Part shown: one piece after another, positions 34,871-47,299 of the stretch | Layout: each line of letters begins with the position of its first letter | How positions within the stretch are numbered: the stretch's first letter is position 1 | Source: Blasia pusilla | Lineage: Eukaryota > Marchantiophyta > Marchantiopsida > Blasiales | Direction of reading: 5' to 3' | Assembly: GCA_050084515.1 (NCBI GenBank) | Contig: CM114274.1 | Location: forward strand, 38,936,001-39,000,000 | Length of the DNA stretch: 64,000 bases | The notes under the pieces: generated by a model | What the model was told of the DNA's origin: nothing | Database searches by the model: none | The model's input: only the letters and a program-made list of their open reading frames with translations | Made by a program: the position numbers and the translations under genes

Positions 34871-37708
34871 ATGTTTCAAGTGTATGCGGGCACCTGTTCC
34901 TATGTGGGCATCTGGAAACTATTGCCGACTTTTGGCATGAGCGTAGGCATTTGCTACTGATGTCGACGCAGACATCAAGCAAAGGCCTTCATTTCTCATG
35001 AGAAGGGATTACAGTTCGTCATGTCTTGTCCCTCAAGGTATACGGATCCAGGATATGTCCCCGACTGATGAGAATGGAGTCTGTTGCCAACTCTGTAATG
35101 GATGTGTGGTGGATTTCGCTTCCGTTGGGGCTGTCGCTTCCCCCTGACGCCCAAGACAACCACCACACGTTTCGTTCAGCGGTTTCCGTCAGACAATTTG
35201 AAGTAGGCCCGCATAACGTCAGTGGAAGCCGATGAAAATTGTAGGAGTTGACAGAACACCGAGCGAGAAAGCCAAGCCTCCAATCTGTGAACCGAAAATG
35301 GTAGCTTTCTCGAATGTGAATCGTGCACTGCCAGTTGCAAGAGTAAGTCAGACGTCTGAGAGCATGTAAAATACACCGATGGAAGTGTTTGATGACGAGC
35401 CGAAGTTAGCGTATGGCGTAGGCGACAAGTCGAGTCGAATGGAGGGAGCACTCTGCACAAGAATTGGATGGGGTAGTGAGCCTGCAAGGAAAACGGGTTT
35501 GGATAGGTAAGGCCGCCGAGTGCTATGGCCGCCCAATTCAAAAGAAACAGATTGGACTTTCCGTCAATCATTTTATAAGCTAACGATCTATATGGTGCAC
35601 CAAAATCGCGTTTAAGCCACTTCCAGATATTTAAATGAGGTTTGCTTGTCGTCGTTGGCTGTAGGTGCTTTACTCCTTGAGCACTCCTTGTGATTGTGGC
35701 CGAGTCAGTGCTTCTGTATTTGAATTCCTCTCGTTGGTTCTTGCCTTTTCCATCCCCTTGTTACTTGGATTGCTTTCACCTCTCGTCAATCGAGCTCCGT
35801 GAAAAAGCAACGGCCTCTCCTCCGCCTCTGTAGGCCAGCTAGTGAACTTCGTGTGAATAGCTATCGTGGTGAAAACCGGTCTCACGTTTTGATAGACCTG
35901 AGATCTATGACCGCATGCTTCCTGGCTACATCACGCGTGGAACAACGCCAGCCATTATTCTGATTTGCTAGGCCCCCGACCAGCATGGCCACAGGATTTC
36001 CTGCCCCAAAGCAGCTGACTACCTCCCTGATTCAATTTACGGTCCAGTAACTCGTCTCGTCTCTCTCTTCCTTCAGAGAATTGGTGTCTGAGATGACCTC
36101 CCATTTTTTAACCTCGAAGCTTTTGTGAGAAGGATCTGACGACGGTATTTGCGGACTAGAGGTGGTCGTCATCCGTGAAAAATTCCGCTGCCATCAGCAG
36201 CTGTTGAATCGCATGGGCTAACAATCGGTTATAATGAAAAGTTCCTTGTAGAACATTTGGAAGCTTTGAACCATCGCCAATCAGGACTCTGTCTACAAAA
36301 GGACTTTGTATTTAGAGCGCGTCAATGCTGATTCGAATCTGCTGCTTCTTGAGAGTTCGTTCCCTCAGGACTTTATTTATCGTCCCCGTGGGTCGAATCG
36401 AATCGCATCGCATCGCATCGCATCGCATCGCATCGCATCGCATGCCTTGTCTACGACCTGCAAAAGTACTGGTGAGCGTGCAGGGTTGCATCGATCCAAA
36501 TCTTTCAGAATCAGAAACCTTTGCACTCGGAGCTGGAGCTGGAAGCGTCAGGCGCTGTGTTCATTGTGGTAAGCATTTCTAAGGCCTCCGTCTTATTCAA
36601 GTTGCAGCCATTGAAGATGATGTGCAAGTTGCAAACTCGAGTTCATCGCTGACGGCTTTCGCAGGTCAGATAGCTACACAATGAGCTAGCAATCATCTCC
36701 CATACCTATCGGACGATTGTAGCTTCTAGGGCTGGTGTACTTTGTCGCTCTCCGCTTCTCAGATTTTCAGATGTTTTGTGTCTCCAGTGGCGGGTTAACT
36801 TCTTGAGGGACTACCGCTCCCTCCTCTCCCACCTCCCACTTCCCACTTCTGGTCGCGATCGTTTTTCCATGACGATGAGTTCCGCCCCTCTCCCCCCATC
36901 CTTAGTTTTGCGGGGCTGCCCTTCTACTCCTAATCCCATGTTCACGGTAGAATCGTTGGAGGCAAGAACGGCTGCGAAGCCAGGACGCCTGTAAATTTGC
37001 ACGCTTAGTTTTCTTCATTTTTTCGGATAGAATCCTAGAGCTGGGACTGCATGCGAGGACGGCAGAGAGCGACGAAGGAGATAGAGAAGAGCACATAAGT
37101 AGCATTTCATGTCATGTCATGTCATGTCACCAAAGAAGTAAACCGAAACATCTTCTATGATTCAGAGATCCTCGGATGCATCATCTACTTTCTTTAGACA
37201 CTTTCTTCGTAGATTCACCGCCAGGCACAGAGGTACACTTGAGCAAAGAGATGAGACACAATCACAAGCGCATCTTCATCGCCCTGCTGCAGGTCGCCTT
37301 CTCCGAAAGATTTGATCGTCCTCCGCATGTTGCCGCCACATGCCCCAAGACAGGCGGGAGCGCCAGCAAGACTGCGCTGATTATTAGATAGAACCACGAG
37401 CAGAGAAATTCCCGAAATCGGATCTCCCACCATCGCTACCTCATTCAAGTTCCAGAGAATCAGAGACCTCAGAAGTAGCTCCGAAGACCGCGAAAGCTGG
37501 AAATTCACTGCCGCAGACCGTAGGCTTTTCGGCATCATGGAAAAGCACGTCTGCATTGTCAGGGGCAGCGTAAAGTTCTCGTTCGCACTGGTGTGCTTCG
37601 CCTGATTCTGTCAGATTGTTCCCTGCTGCTTCACAAGACGACGATGATACCATCCCTCTTGCTCACCTTACAAGGTACACAGATCGTGTCCAGGACCCTA
37701 ATATTACA
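34871..37708. other. Mixed low-copy sequence with microsatellites, no gene assigned
   Basis: G+C is intermediate. An (ATCGC)n microsatellite occupies about 36,393-36,443 and (GTCAT)n about 37,107-37,129. GC-richer frames on the minus strand at 37,215-37,556 (113 codons) and 37,441-37,653 (70 codons, acidic) look somewhat protein-like but are not recognised. Either could be an exon of an intron-containing gene. Confidence 0.35.
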
Positions 37709-37933
37709 CTAGTAAGTAATTAAAAAATTAAAAAATATTTGAAGAACTAATAAGGAAATAAAAAAGTATTTGAAGAGTTAGTAAGGAAATAAAAAAGTAT
37801 TTGAATAGCTGGGACAGATAAATGAATGAAGTTGTACTTAAATTCAAACTTTTTCTTGTTGCTTGCATGAAATATTTTTTTGCTGCCACTTTCAAACAAA
37901 ATCAAAAAATGAATTCTCCCATAATAATATAGA
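37709..37933 (-). mobile_element. Short non-autonomous Helitron-like element
   Basis: On the minus strand it begins A/TCTATATTATTATGGGAGAA and ends ACTTACTAG/T. The body shares the AAGAAAAAGTTTGAATTT block with the inserts at 26.5-27.05 kb, so it is the same family. It contains a duplicated GGAAATAAAAAAGTATTTGAA segment. Coding capacity is nil. Confidence 0.65.
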
Positions 37934-39239
37934 TTACTAGTCGCTGTCATATGACTAGTTGTACTAGTCTTATGCATTGGAATATCGCTATTATAGGACT
38001 TACTAGTTGGACTAGTCCTAGGTTACACGAAATTTTTTTCTAATACTTCTTTTCTTTCAATTTCATTATCCCCTTAGCTCCCCTTAGCCCTTTGTTCGCC
38101 CCGGGAGGAGGGCTTTTCTAATCCCATCAAGTGTTAAACTGGTTTGGTAGGGAGGGAAAGATCACTTATTCTATCACTATTTTGTTCTATTATGCATATG
38201 GGGTTGTCAATAATAGTATAGATTAAGTGTGAGTTGGAAGGTGATCTTCAAAATTTGAAGCCTCCGCTCCTCATTTCCCTTCTCCCTTTAATTTTCTCTT
38301 TTTAATTGAACTCTTTTTCTTAAAGTGACATGTGTCAACACCATAAGAACCTTTAGAGGACTCGTGTCAACACATGAGGGTTCCTCAAACCCCGTCTCTT
38401 TTAATTGTATAAATGACATTAAGTTTGGTTTAAATCTCCATTCAATCCTAGCAAGTTTAAGGAGATAATTTGCACTATAGCCTTGCACTTTGAGTTGAGT
38501 TAGGGTTAGAGAAAGAGAATAACATAATAAGGCCTAGAGAATTGTATAATAAGCCTAGTAATAAGGAATGTAAATATTCCTATGGCGATTTCCAAGGGAA
38601 GCTTTGAACTACCTTGATAAGGAGGAGAAGCCATCGCTTTTACAAACTTTTTCCTTTTTTTGGGTATGACGTTATTGTAAATAATCCAATGGCAATACCG
38701 TAGGTTTCTTTGAAATGCCCTAATTATCAAGAGAAGCCAAATGCCCTAATTATCAAGAGAAGTTTTGGACTCTTTTTTTTGTTTTTGAATACTCTGTTGT
38801 TGTAAATATTCATATGCCTATTTCTATTGGACGCTTTGAACCACCCTGATAATCAAGAGAAGCTTTTGCTTGGAAGAGCTTTCCTAATCGTGTATTCTTT
38901 GTATGGTTCCGCAGTGAGATCTCTTAAAACAATAAGAAAATCTATTGACTTGCCTCATGGAGGTGGCCATCTTCATGACTCATGAGTAGGACTACTTAAT
39001 GGATTCCATAAAATGGATGGCAAGATCTCTTTGTTGATGGTTACAATGCTTTGACGTAAAGAGAAACAAAAATTTGGATGAGCCTCTTGTACACCATCAA
39101 CTAGATAAATGCCAATATTTGTTTGAAATCAAATTTTCGGAGCCTAGCAAGTGGCACAATGGAGACATAGGGAAACATGCACAACCAAAGGTGGTATAGC
39201 AGAGCAAGAACAACCTTGAAGGAGGGAAATATCTTTTTA
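37934..39239. repeat. AT-rich region with local direct repeats and a Helitron-like end
   Basis: CAATAATAGTATAGATT near 38,208-38,224 is another inverted TCTATA-type end. Around 38,574-38,880 a unit containing TATTC(C/A)TATG...GCTTTGAAC(T/C)AC and CAAGAGAAG recurs. AATGCCCTAATTATCAAGAG is perfectly duplicated near 38,715-38,763. No gene. Confidence 0.5.
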
Positions 39240-41080
39240 TGAATTTGCAACCACTTTGCAAGTCCACCTTATGCAAATCATTTACGAGTCTAATGCAAGT
39301 CCACTCTAGTTTGTGACCATTCCAAACTCTGCCAGTGAGTTGTGAGTCTCCACATTTCCAAGTCATGAGAGATGCAAAAGACTTGTGAATATCTCCCATA
39401 GAGATTTTCGAGTGTCCCTCACAAATGAATCACAAAAAGCAAGTACATGGCATGGGAGACAAGTTCAATATACTTGCACAACTCTCCCAAAGTAGCAATA
39501 GTTTGCGAGTGCTTTGTGTTTATCATTTGTGAGTTTCAAGACTCGTGAAGCACTCAAACATGCACTTGCAAACAAAAAATAAAATCCCATAAATTCACCT
39601 TTCTCCTCAACAACCACTCTACTTTTGCTTTTCCTCCTAACTTTTGGAGACTCCTCTCCTCACTTTGAAGCAAGTTTCTTTCTATAGTGGAATTTAGCCG
39701 AGGTAATCAAAACAACTGCATAGACTTGCAAAATCTTGCAATCAATTCATAAAGTTGTGAAAAAATTGCAATTGGTTTTTGACTCTTTAATACCTTATAA
39801 GCCTTTTGCAATTGAACTACGAGTGCAAGAAAATGGCCCTTTTGACTCATGTCCCATTAATAAACTACAAGTGAATTTCTCTCCTTTGCAACTACATATA
39901 CTTTCACTACCAAGGATAAGATACATGTATTTGTCATTTTTCAAGTCTTTTTTCTTATGTTCGCGACTACTTTGTGGTTCCACATTTTCAAATCCACTTT
40001 TGCTAGCCATTTGCAAGTCAAATGCAAATGCACTCTACTTTGCAACCATTCTAAACTTTGCGATTCAATTGATAGTGTGTTAAGAGTCCCTCAAGATACA
40101 AAAGACTTACAAACACCTTGTATTGAGATCTATGATTGTGCCTTGCAAACAATTTGCAAAGTAAAAATACATAACATAGTTATTTTTGAATCTTAGGAGA
40201 CATGCATAATTAGTCACAAAACTCTTATAATATGGTGCATCCACTCTTCTCAAACGTCAATCTTTAGTGTTACGGAAATGTACGTTTAGTACGACACACC
40301 CTCACTGCACCCAAACACACTCACGTTATTATGGTCTTGGTTTCTCTCCTCACTTTGAAAGTAGTTTTTTTTTTTTTTTAATAGTACAGTTAAGTCTTCA
40401 GATATTTTGGATGACAAAAACTTTTTATGTCAAAGGAGATGTAGATTATTAAAGTTCATAATACTAGATGTTTTTTTCCTAAAAAAATATTTCTAAAAGT
40501 TAAGAAAAAAATGAGAAAAGAAGAAGAAGCAAAGCCATCCAATAAAATTCCTTCGAAGGAGCGTAACCTTGAAAAAGTCTTTTAAAGACTAAAATCTTGG
40601 TCCAAACTAAGTGAAAGAGGCTAGGAAAGAGGAGTAGAAAACAACTACTTCCAGATGAAGAAAATCCCAACTTTGCCACTACTTTAGTGGTGCATAAAAC
40701 CACAACTTGGACTAGCTATTTTATTGTGTTTTTAAGATTACTTTGCAAGATTTTGTGATTAATCAAAATGACTATATAAACTTGCAAAGTTGCGAAAATG
40801 TTGTGAGTATCTTAAGAATTGTTTGCAACTAAAATGCAAGAGTAATAAAATGACACTTTTGTATTGCGTTAAACTTGCAAATTATAAGTCGATTTCTCTT
40901 CTTTGCGACTACTTAGCAAATAATGGACTCACAAGCTTGCGACTACTTTGCGAGTAAACTATGATCTATTTATGGCTTCTGGGGACTTAAAAATGAACAT
41001 TGAATTCGGTAGTGTTTGTTAGTGCTAAACTTGTAAGCTCTTGATTGTAGTGTGAGTAAACTTTGAGTTTTTGGTGGCTC
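39240..41080. repeat. Tract saturated with TTGCAA / ACTTGCAA motifs
   Basis: Dozens of TTTGCAAGT, ACTTGCAAA, TTGCAAC and TTGCGAC words occur in both orientations. A longer direct duplication links 39,640-39,895 with 40,340-40,370 plus 40,720-40,915 (TTTCTCT.CTTTGC.ACTAC, ATCAAAA..ACT, TTGTGA). An AT-rich ~330-base insertion interrupts the second copy. Dense short motifs like these resemble transposon subterminal regions. No gene. Confidence 0.6.
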
Positions 41081-42300
41081 TTAGGACTCACAAATGGGTC
41101 ATAAATGTAATTGTGGGATTACTAACGTGCCAACAGAGTTCTAAAGGAGATGTCAACGGTTATTTTTGCAACCACTATAGATGCCCAAAGCCGTGGATGG
41201 TTCACGAGACACAATTTGAATTAGTGGCACTGAATCCCCAAGCAGTTATGAGTGTAAGGTGAGAGAAGCTTCAATTTATATTAAAAGAGTTTGAATTCCG
41301 AAGTCAAGAGTATCACTGACCAAATGGTTTCTAATAGGAAACTATATCAACGCATAGGATCAAGAGATGTTGCTTATCTAATAGGTGCCCCTTTAAACCA
41401 AAATAATTCCTTATGTCTTATGATTCGAAAATTCATTAAGTTTATGAATTTGGATTGCATTATGGGCATGGTTGATTGAAGTATTTTTCATTGAACTCAT
41501 TCATTGAATTTCAATGAACTCATTGAAATAGTATATCATTGAAAATTACTATTAGTAAATCAAGCTTGAAATGCTACCTTGATGTCTCTGATTATCTACT
41601 CTCTCCATTTTTTTTGGAGATTTTCATTGACTTTTGCGTTTCTTCCACCACATTGAATAAAAAATTCCAATGCATTACTAAAGAAAAAGTTTTTTCTTTT
41701 GGAGAGAATGGGTTTGGGTGGAAGTGGGTTGTTTTGATTATAATGAGTGGTTTTAGCTCTTCAAATGTGTGCACTATGAGTGGGGAAGTTGGAGACTGGG
41801 AGATTTTCATATATTTTAGTTTGGATGCCTCATCTTAGAGGCTACTTAGAATCCATCATGGTCTACTTTCTAAAGTTGACCTTAAATTTGAATAGTCTTT
41901 TCTTTGAATTATCAGAAATTTGAGCAATAAGAAAAAGTAAACATATTTTGGGGACATAGAAATGTGTTAATCAATATTGAAGTTGTGTTGGATCCTCGAA
42001 AGAATAAAATTGATTTGGACATTGTTTCTATAGTATAATTATGCACACTGTCATCCCTTCTCACTCGAAATTTTCTTTCCATGATTGAACTGTGAAGGAA
42101 TCAAATCACTATCAAGTTTCCCTTTTTAGTATTAAATTCTTGAGATCATCCAAAGATCCATATGTTTGTGATCATTATTTGTAAATTTTTAAACCTTTGG
42201 GTATATTTGAAAATAATTGGATCCTTGCAAAAGAATATCCATTGAAATTCCCATTTTTATATTGGTTCCCTTATATTCTTATTTTTAACCTAAACTATAT
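41081..42300. other. AT-rich intergenic sequence
   Basis: The longest frame (41,539-41,838, 99 codons) is not recognised. Nothing else is supported. Confidence 0.35.
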
Positions 42301-43151
42301 TTGAGATTTTGGAAGAGTGGTCTCTATAATTTACAACCAGAGACCGTGGTTTTGGGTTTTTAAAATCATGTTGGGTTAGTAATTTTTTAACATGAATGTT
42401 AAAAAATTACGTCGTGTTAGTCTCCGAGAAACTCTAACACACTGGGAGAAAGGCTAACGGCATGGAGGGGCATTAACACGTGAGGTATAGAAAGCATTAA
42501 CACGAGGGTAACACAACGTGGAGAAACGATAGAGAAATTATTAATACAAAAAATCTAACTAATACTAATACAGAGTGAGTCCAAATGTTTTTATTACGGC
42601 TCACATCTCTATTCCCATCGGACAGTTGAGAAGTTACTTGCAACAAAAGTTGCATTATGGAACGTCTGCACTCATATGAAAGGGTGGAATCATTTAGGGG
42701 AGTGGGATATTATTTGAATTGTAAGGTTAATTCTGGAACGTCTGCACTCAGAATCGACTACTAGTGCGGGTCGTAATTACTCCCACAAAGTTGTATGATT
42801 TGAAGAAATCAATCCATAATCAATGCATGATTTGAAGAAATCAATATATATATATATATATAGTTACCGAATAGTTATATATGTTAGTTTGGGAAAGGAA
42901 ATGATTTCATTAATTACGATTAACTTACAATTTAGTTAGTGGATGTTATTTTGATGGAAAGAGTAGGTATTTTTCAAGCTTTTATAGAGGAGTGAAATTA
43001 TTTAGGAGAGTTGGGTATTATTTAAAAGTGAAATATTATTACTCTTCTAAGATTAAAAAATTTGGAAATTATCCTTAAATTTGGAAATTTAAAATATTTC
43101 TAAATTATCCGAAAATCCGTTTTTGTGCGGAAGCACGGTTATGCCAACTAG
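42301..43151 (+). mobile_element. Probable Helitron 3' region with terminal hairpin
   Basis: The hairpin GTGC-GGAA-GCAC (43,125-43,136) is followed 11 bases later by CTAG (43,148-43,151) and then T, the textbook Helitron 3' end. Upstream is a near-perfect palindrome (TAATTTTTTAACAT at 42,380-42,393 with its inverse at 42,396-42,409). GGTCTCT...AGAGACC lies at 42,319-42,345 and (TA)n near 42,845. The 5' end is not located. Confidence 0.5.
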
Positions 43152-43869
43152 TTAAGTTAACTAGTAAGTACATATGAAAATAACTAAAAGGTTATCTAGA
43201 ATATTAAGTTAATCGTACTTTTAGTGGTTAGAAAAAATAATTAAAAATTCCTCATTCTTATCAAATTCATGTCCTAAAAGTGAAAAGGGACATCAATACG
43301 AAACTACTATTGAGGGTTTTAACCCAAAAGGAAAGATAGACCTTTCCTCTCGCAAGAAGTTTAGACTCATTTGTGAGAAAACAGAAAATGACGAAATCAT
43401 TGAAATCTTTACAAAACTTAGAGATAAAAAGTGGCCTAGTCCGTCCGTGCGCTCATAGAAGAGCTTCGATAGAACCTGAACATGGAGATAACTCGACATA
43501 CGAGAATACTCTACCGCTGCGGCTGCCGACTATTTCACTACTCGAGAAACTAGGGTTTTTACCTTTTTTTCTTTGTTTCTATTAATAGAAAATTTTTCCG
43601 GGGGCTATAGGGTTGGATAATCCTAGTAACGCTACTCCTGAAACTACCTATGTCATATTACTATGACTCCTTCGACGTCTAAGTCAGAACCATCAATCTA
43701 GGCTTCTCCTCATACAAAGGGGCCGATCAGATTAATGGTGCTCAGAGAAGTGGATGTTGAGAATCCAACATCATATGGCTTCAATCATATACACATTTTA
43801 TATCATTCAATAGAGTTGGATATGAAGAAGTCATGATAAAAATATCTTGCTTGGAATGAATGATTAAGA
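43152..43869 (+). other. AT-rich sequence with a short unassigned open stretch
   Basis: From about 43,213 to 43,458 one plus frame stays open for ~80 codons without an ATG and reads like real protein (FNPKGKIDLSSRKKFRLIC, then IFTKLRDKKWPSP). I do not recognise it. It may be an exon remnant. The remainder up to copy A is unassigned. Confidence 0.3.
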
Positions 43870-44039
43870 TATTAGATTGCTCAGAAGATTTGTCGTGGGC
43901 ATACACATCGCTACACAACATACATCCTTGTCACCGAACATACACACACAAACATGCACGATCCCATGCTAACTCATGGCATCCAAACAACGAGACAAGA
44001 AGTACCAAAATATCTCCAATCGCCCCCCTAGCTGGTGAT

Positions 44040-44215
44040 TAGGTCTCTCTAACTCCAAATAGCCATCTATCCCTACCTACCATGACATACATGTGAGAGG
44101 TGGCGTCAGACATGCCATATGCAATCCTCTCGAACACCCATCACAGACTAGCATAATGGCTGCACCACGGGCGGAACCACACAACATACATCACAAGCCT
44201 GTAGGAACTACTGCT
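44040..44215 (-). pseudogene. PHD-type zinc finger at the C-terminus of the copy A polyprotein
   Basis: Directly after the integrase-linked segment (DGMVWKDHVRNCAPCHLPN) the frame reads CMLCGSARGAA then IMLVCDGCSRGLHMACLTPP. This is the Cys4-His-Cys3 PHD pattern: CxxC, a spacer, MLVCDxCxxGxHxxCLxPPL. PHD fingers read histone tails. A stop (TGA) sits immediately before the first cysteine. The usual aromatic before the histidine is leucine here. The distal W-x-C part is shifted in frame and degraded. In function it would replace the chromodomain that many Ty3/gypsy integrases use for target choice; that role is inference. Confidence 0.78.
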
Positions 44216-45420
44216 AAGCTCGGATCAACTGTATCGTCAATGTTCGGAAGATGACATGGCGCACAGTTACGCACATGGTCCTTCCAAACCATACCATCAC
44301 GTCCCTCCAATAAGAGAACACTGGATGGCAAAACCTCACGGACTCTCAAGATGGTGCGCCTTGCAGTCACATCCAACGTCATGGGTGACATCTGCTGCAA
44401 GTACACATAGTCTCCCTGATGAAACCTCCGGATAGTAGGTCGCTAACCACCTCCCAGAATAGTCGCATACTTCAATGTATCCCGATGTTGCGCAATGGCC
44501 AAGTTCTCAAACGCTATGGGCATCACTCTCGGAAATAACTCAACCCTATGAGAACATACTCACATCCATACATCAGGGTCCTCAAGGGTCAACACCTCAC
44601 CAACATCTCGACGAATGGACGCAGGTAAATCTGGCTCTCGGCCATTCAAAAGCAAGTATGGTGAGAAAGACGCTAAGGATGCTTGCTTGCTAAATCTATA
44701 TCCCATCACCAACCACGGCAACTGGAGGTCCCAATCTCCTAGGTGACCTCTCTGCAAGCCATACTTGCGTAGTCCTCTCTTCACCGTTTGCACAACCCGC
44801 TCTGCTAGTCCATCCGCCTCAGGATGATCTCGCGAAGTAGTGTGGTGGTCGATCAGTGGCTGATCACACAAGGCTTGAAACTCCCTGCGGAACTATGTAC
44901 CCTAATCTATTAACACCTCAGCTAGTGCACCATAATGACTCAGCACCTGATCTAGGAAGGCATACACTACTCCCTCACTCGCTTTATCACGCAATGCAAC
45001 CAACTCTATCCACTTTGAGAAGTGCTCGACCATCACCACCACATAACGACTATGGCGCTCCGTAAAAGGTAAAGGTTGTGCAAAATCCAAACTCCATCTA
45101 TAACCTAAATCCATGATCGGAAGTGGATGCAACTGTGGAGTCGGAGCATTGAACGATGCTCAGACTCGATCACATACCATGCATTTGGCAACAAACTGCT
45201 GAACGTCAGTCTACATGCCTCGCCACCAAAACTGAATCTCGAGCAAGCTGTACGTCCACTTCACTCCAAAATGATCCAACTCCTCATGGGCATGATGCAC
45301 CAAACGTGTTCTCTGCAAAGGATGAGGCTCTACACGCACTCTACCATCCTCCCACACTCGCAACATATGTGTCGCCTCCCATCGGAACCGTCTGGCTCGG
45401 TGTAGGATCCAATCCCGCTC
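44216..45420 (-). pseudogene. Integrase of copy A
   Basis: Integrase inserts the element's DNA copy into chromosomes. The zinc-binding part shows HHAHEELDHFG and KCMVCDRV (CxxC at about 45,169-45,183). The catalytic core has the first aspartate in WSLDFAQPLP, the second in AEVLID, and the glutamate in DHPEADGLAERVVQTVKRGL. So the D,D,E triad is visible, though stops follow the second aspartate. The C-terminal part includes RVMPIAFENLAIAQHRDT and YLQQMSPMTL, then LRVREVLPSSVLLLEGRDG, leading into the PHD finger. Confidence 0.85.
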
Positions 45421-45599
45421 TCTAGCACCCACTGTGCTCGCGACGTTGCCAATACGCAGGTACTCCAAGACCACTCCATCGTCGTGAATGTCTTGACCAC
45501 CTATCGTCTCCTCACCAGCCTCTAGATCTAAGGACTCTCCATCAGACCTCGCCATTAAAGTCTCAGTAATCTGGCTCTCCATAGCCAACAAGCCCAAAT

Positions 45600-45918
45600 A
45601 GGCAGACACATGCCATCCTCTCACCAACTCCTTATCACTCTCTCACCATGCTAACAAGCTCAAGTCTGTAATGATGGTAAAGGGATTTCCGAATAGAGAA
45701 CATATGAAATGTGCGACAGCCCACATTGCAGCCAAGCACTCATCCTCATACGAGCTATATTTCGCCTCTACTGCGTTGTTTGAGCGACCAGCATAAGCCA
45801 CCACAAACTCTCTACCATCATTGTCATGTTGGGTGAGCACAGCTCCAAGCCCCAACATGCTCCAATCGGTATGCAATTGGAAAGGACGCCCCTTGATCGG
45901 TCTCCTTGATATGGGCAC
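45600..45918 (-). pseudogene. RNase H domain of copy A
   Basis: RNase H removes the RNA strand of the RNA:DNA hybrid. The frame (45,643-45,918) has FQLHTDWSMLGLGAVLTQ (first Asp), KYSSYEDECLAAMWAV (Glu) and FTIITD (Asp), in the spacing of Ty3/gypsy RNase H. It is open across 91 codons and then meets a stop. Confidence 0.85.
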
Positions 45919-45923
45919 GGACG

Positions 45924-46830
45924 TTAATTTATCCTTGAGCAGTTGAGATGCTCTCTCTGCTCATCCCCCCAATGCCACTCCTGATCCATCTTGGTCAGCA
46001 AGGTTAGCGGCTTTGCAATTGAGCTAAAACCCTTGACGTATTGCGGATAGAAGTTTGCCAATCCTATGAATGCAGGAATTTTACTCACATCTCTAGGACG
46101 TGGAATGCGTGAAATAGCCTCTACCTTTGTCTGCTGCACACCAAGGCCCCCTGGGTACATCGTATGATCCAAGTACTCAATCTGGTCATAGAAGAACTGG
46201 CACTTGCATGGATGTAGCTTCAGCCCATGTAATTACAATCGTCAAAATACCTCCTCTAGATGTTGCTCATGCTCCTCAACCATGGCGCTAAGGAATACGA
46301 TGTTATCAATATAACACCTAGCAAAATCCACACCTGCCAAGATCCTATCCATGACGCTCTAAAACTCAACCGGGTCGTTCTTTAACCCAAATGGTAAGAA
46401 CCGCCACCGGTACAAGCAATCCTTCCCATGAGGATTGATGCCCCAAAATGCCGTCTTTTTCCTGTCCTCCAATCTGATAGGCAACTGATGGTATCCGGCT
46501 CAAAAATCTAACAAACTGAAGACCTTTGCATGCCCAATCGCAGCAAAGATCTCTTCTGGGATGGGCATGGCATACCTATTGGACTTCGTCTTCTGATTGA
46601 TAGGTCGGTAATCTCCACATATCCGCCTATTCGTCTAGTTGCCATGCACATCCTTCTTGGCGGGCATGACAGTGGCAGATGCATACTCTCCATGCGATAT
46701 CTCCACTAATCCTGCTGCAACCAAGTCATGGCTCCTAATCTGAATCAGAGCCCTCTGCATGTCACTGTACCAGTAGGGTCATCGGAAGATCAATGTGTCA
46801 TTTGACAACTCAATACGGATCCCTGGACCC
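45924..46830 (-). pseudogene. Reverse transcriptase of copy A, active site altered
   Basis: The pieces in order are DLVAAGLVEISHGEYAS, SATVMPAKKDVHG, ICGDYRPINQ, AGYHQLPIR, KTAFWGINPHG, YRWRFLPFGLKNDP, FARCYIDNIVF, IEYLDHTMYPGGLGV and FIGLANFYPQYVKGFSSIAK. These are the standard Ty3/gypsy RT blocks. The YxDD active site reads YIDN (46,302-46,313) through a G-to-A change, which would abolish polymerase activity. Several in-frame stops are also present. Confidence 0.9.
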
Positions 46831-47299
46831 TTCAGCGTACCCAAATCATGCATACTAAATGCAAAAAAACTCTTATAACTCCTAAGGAATTGAGGTATCT
46901 GGCGCCGCCCTCCTCCTGTCAACTTAGGGCCCATATTTGGCTCCCAAGTCTCCATTGTGACTATGGTACGACTCTCCGGCATGGGTGTCAGTGGTTGCTA
47001 TGGTGCAACCGCGTCTCGGACAACAAAACTTGACTGCTCCCCTTCAACCAACTGCAAAATCAGATCTTCGTTTGTAGTACCCAAAACCACGCTTAATGTT
47101 GTGGCTACCATCTCCTGGCGTACGTGCAAAACATCCCAAGAAGTCCAAGGGTGTCTCTCTTGATCACCCTTGGTGTGTCGATCTCCTCGGGTCTCATCCC
47201 CAGCCACTTCCTCAACCATCTTGGTAGGCATGGGGCTCACCAACCCAAATTTTGTGATCTGTCGCATTCTCAAATAACGTTGCTCAGCTACTCCTAAGC
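46831..47299 (-). pseudogene. Linker between methyltransferase and reverse transcriptase (copy A)
   Basis: Frames at 46,779-46,982 and 46,998-47,420 continue the polyprotein (FSLGVAEQRYLRMRQITKF, RRQIPQFLRSYKSFFAFS, MHDLGTLKGP). The latter phrase is typical of the region just before Ty3/gypsy RT. No enzyme motif is recognised in it. Confidence 0.6.

Noticed and set aside
36393-36443. Short direct repeats considered as a CRISPR-like array
   Set aside because: It is a simple ATCGC microsatellite without spacers, in a plant nuclear genome.
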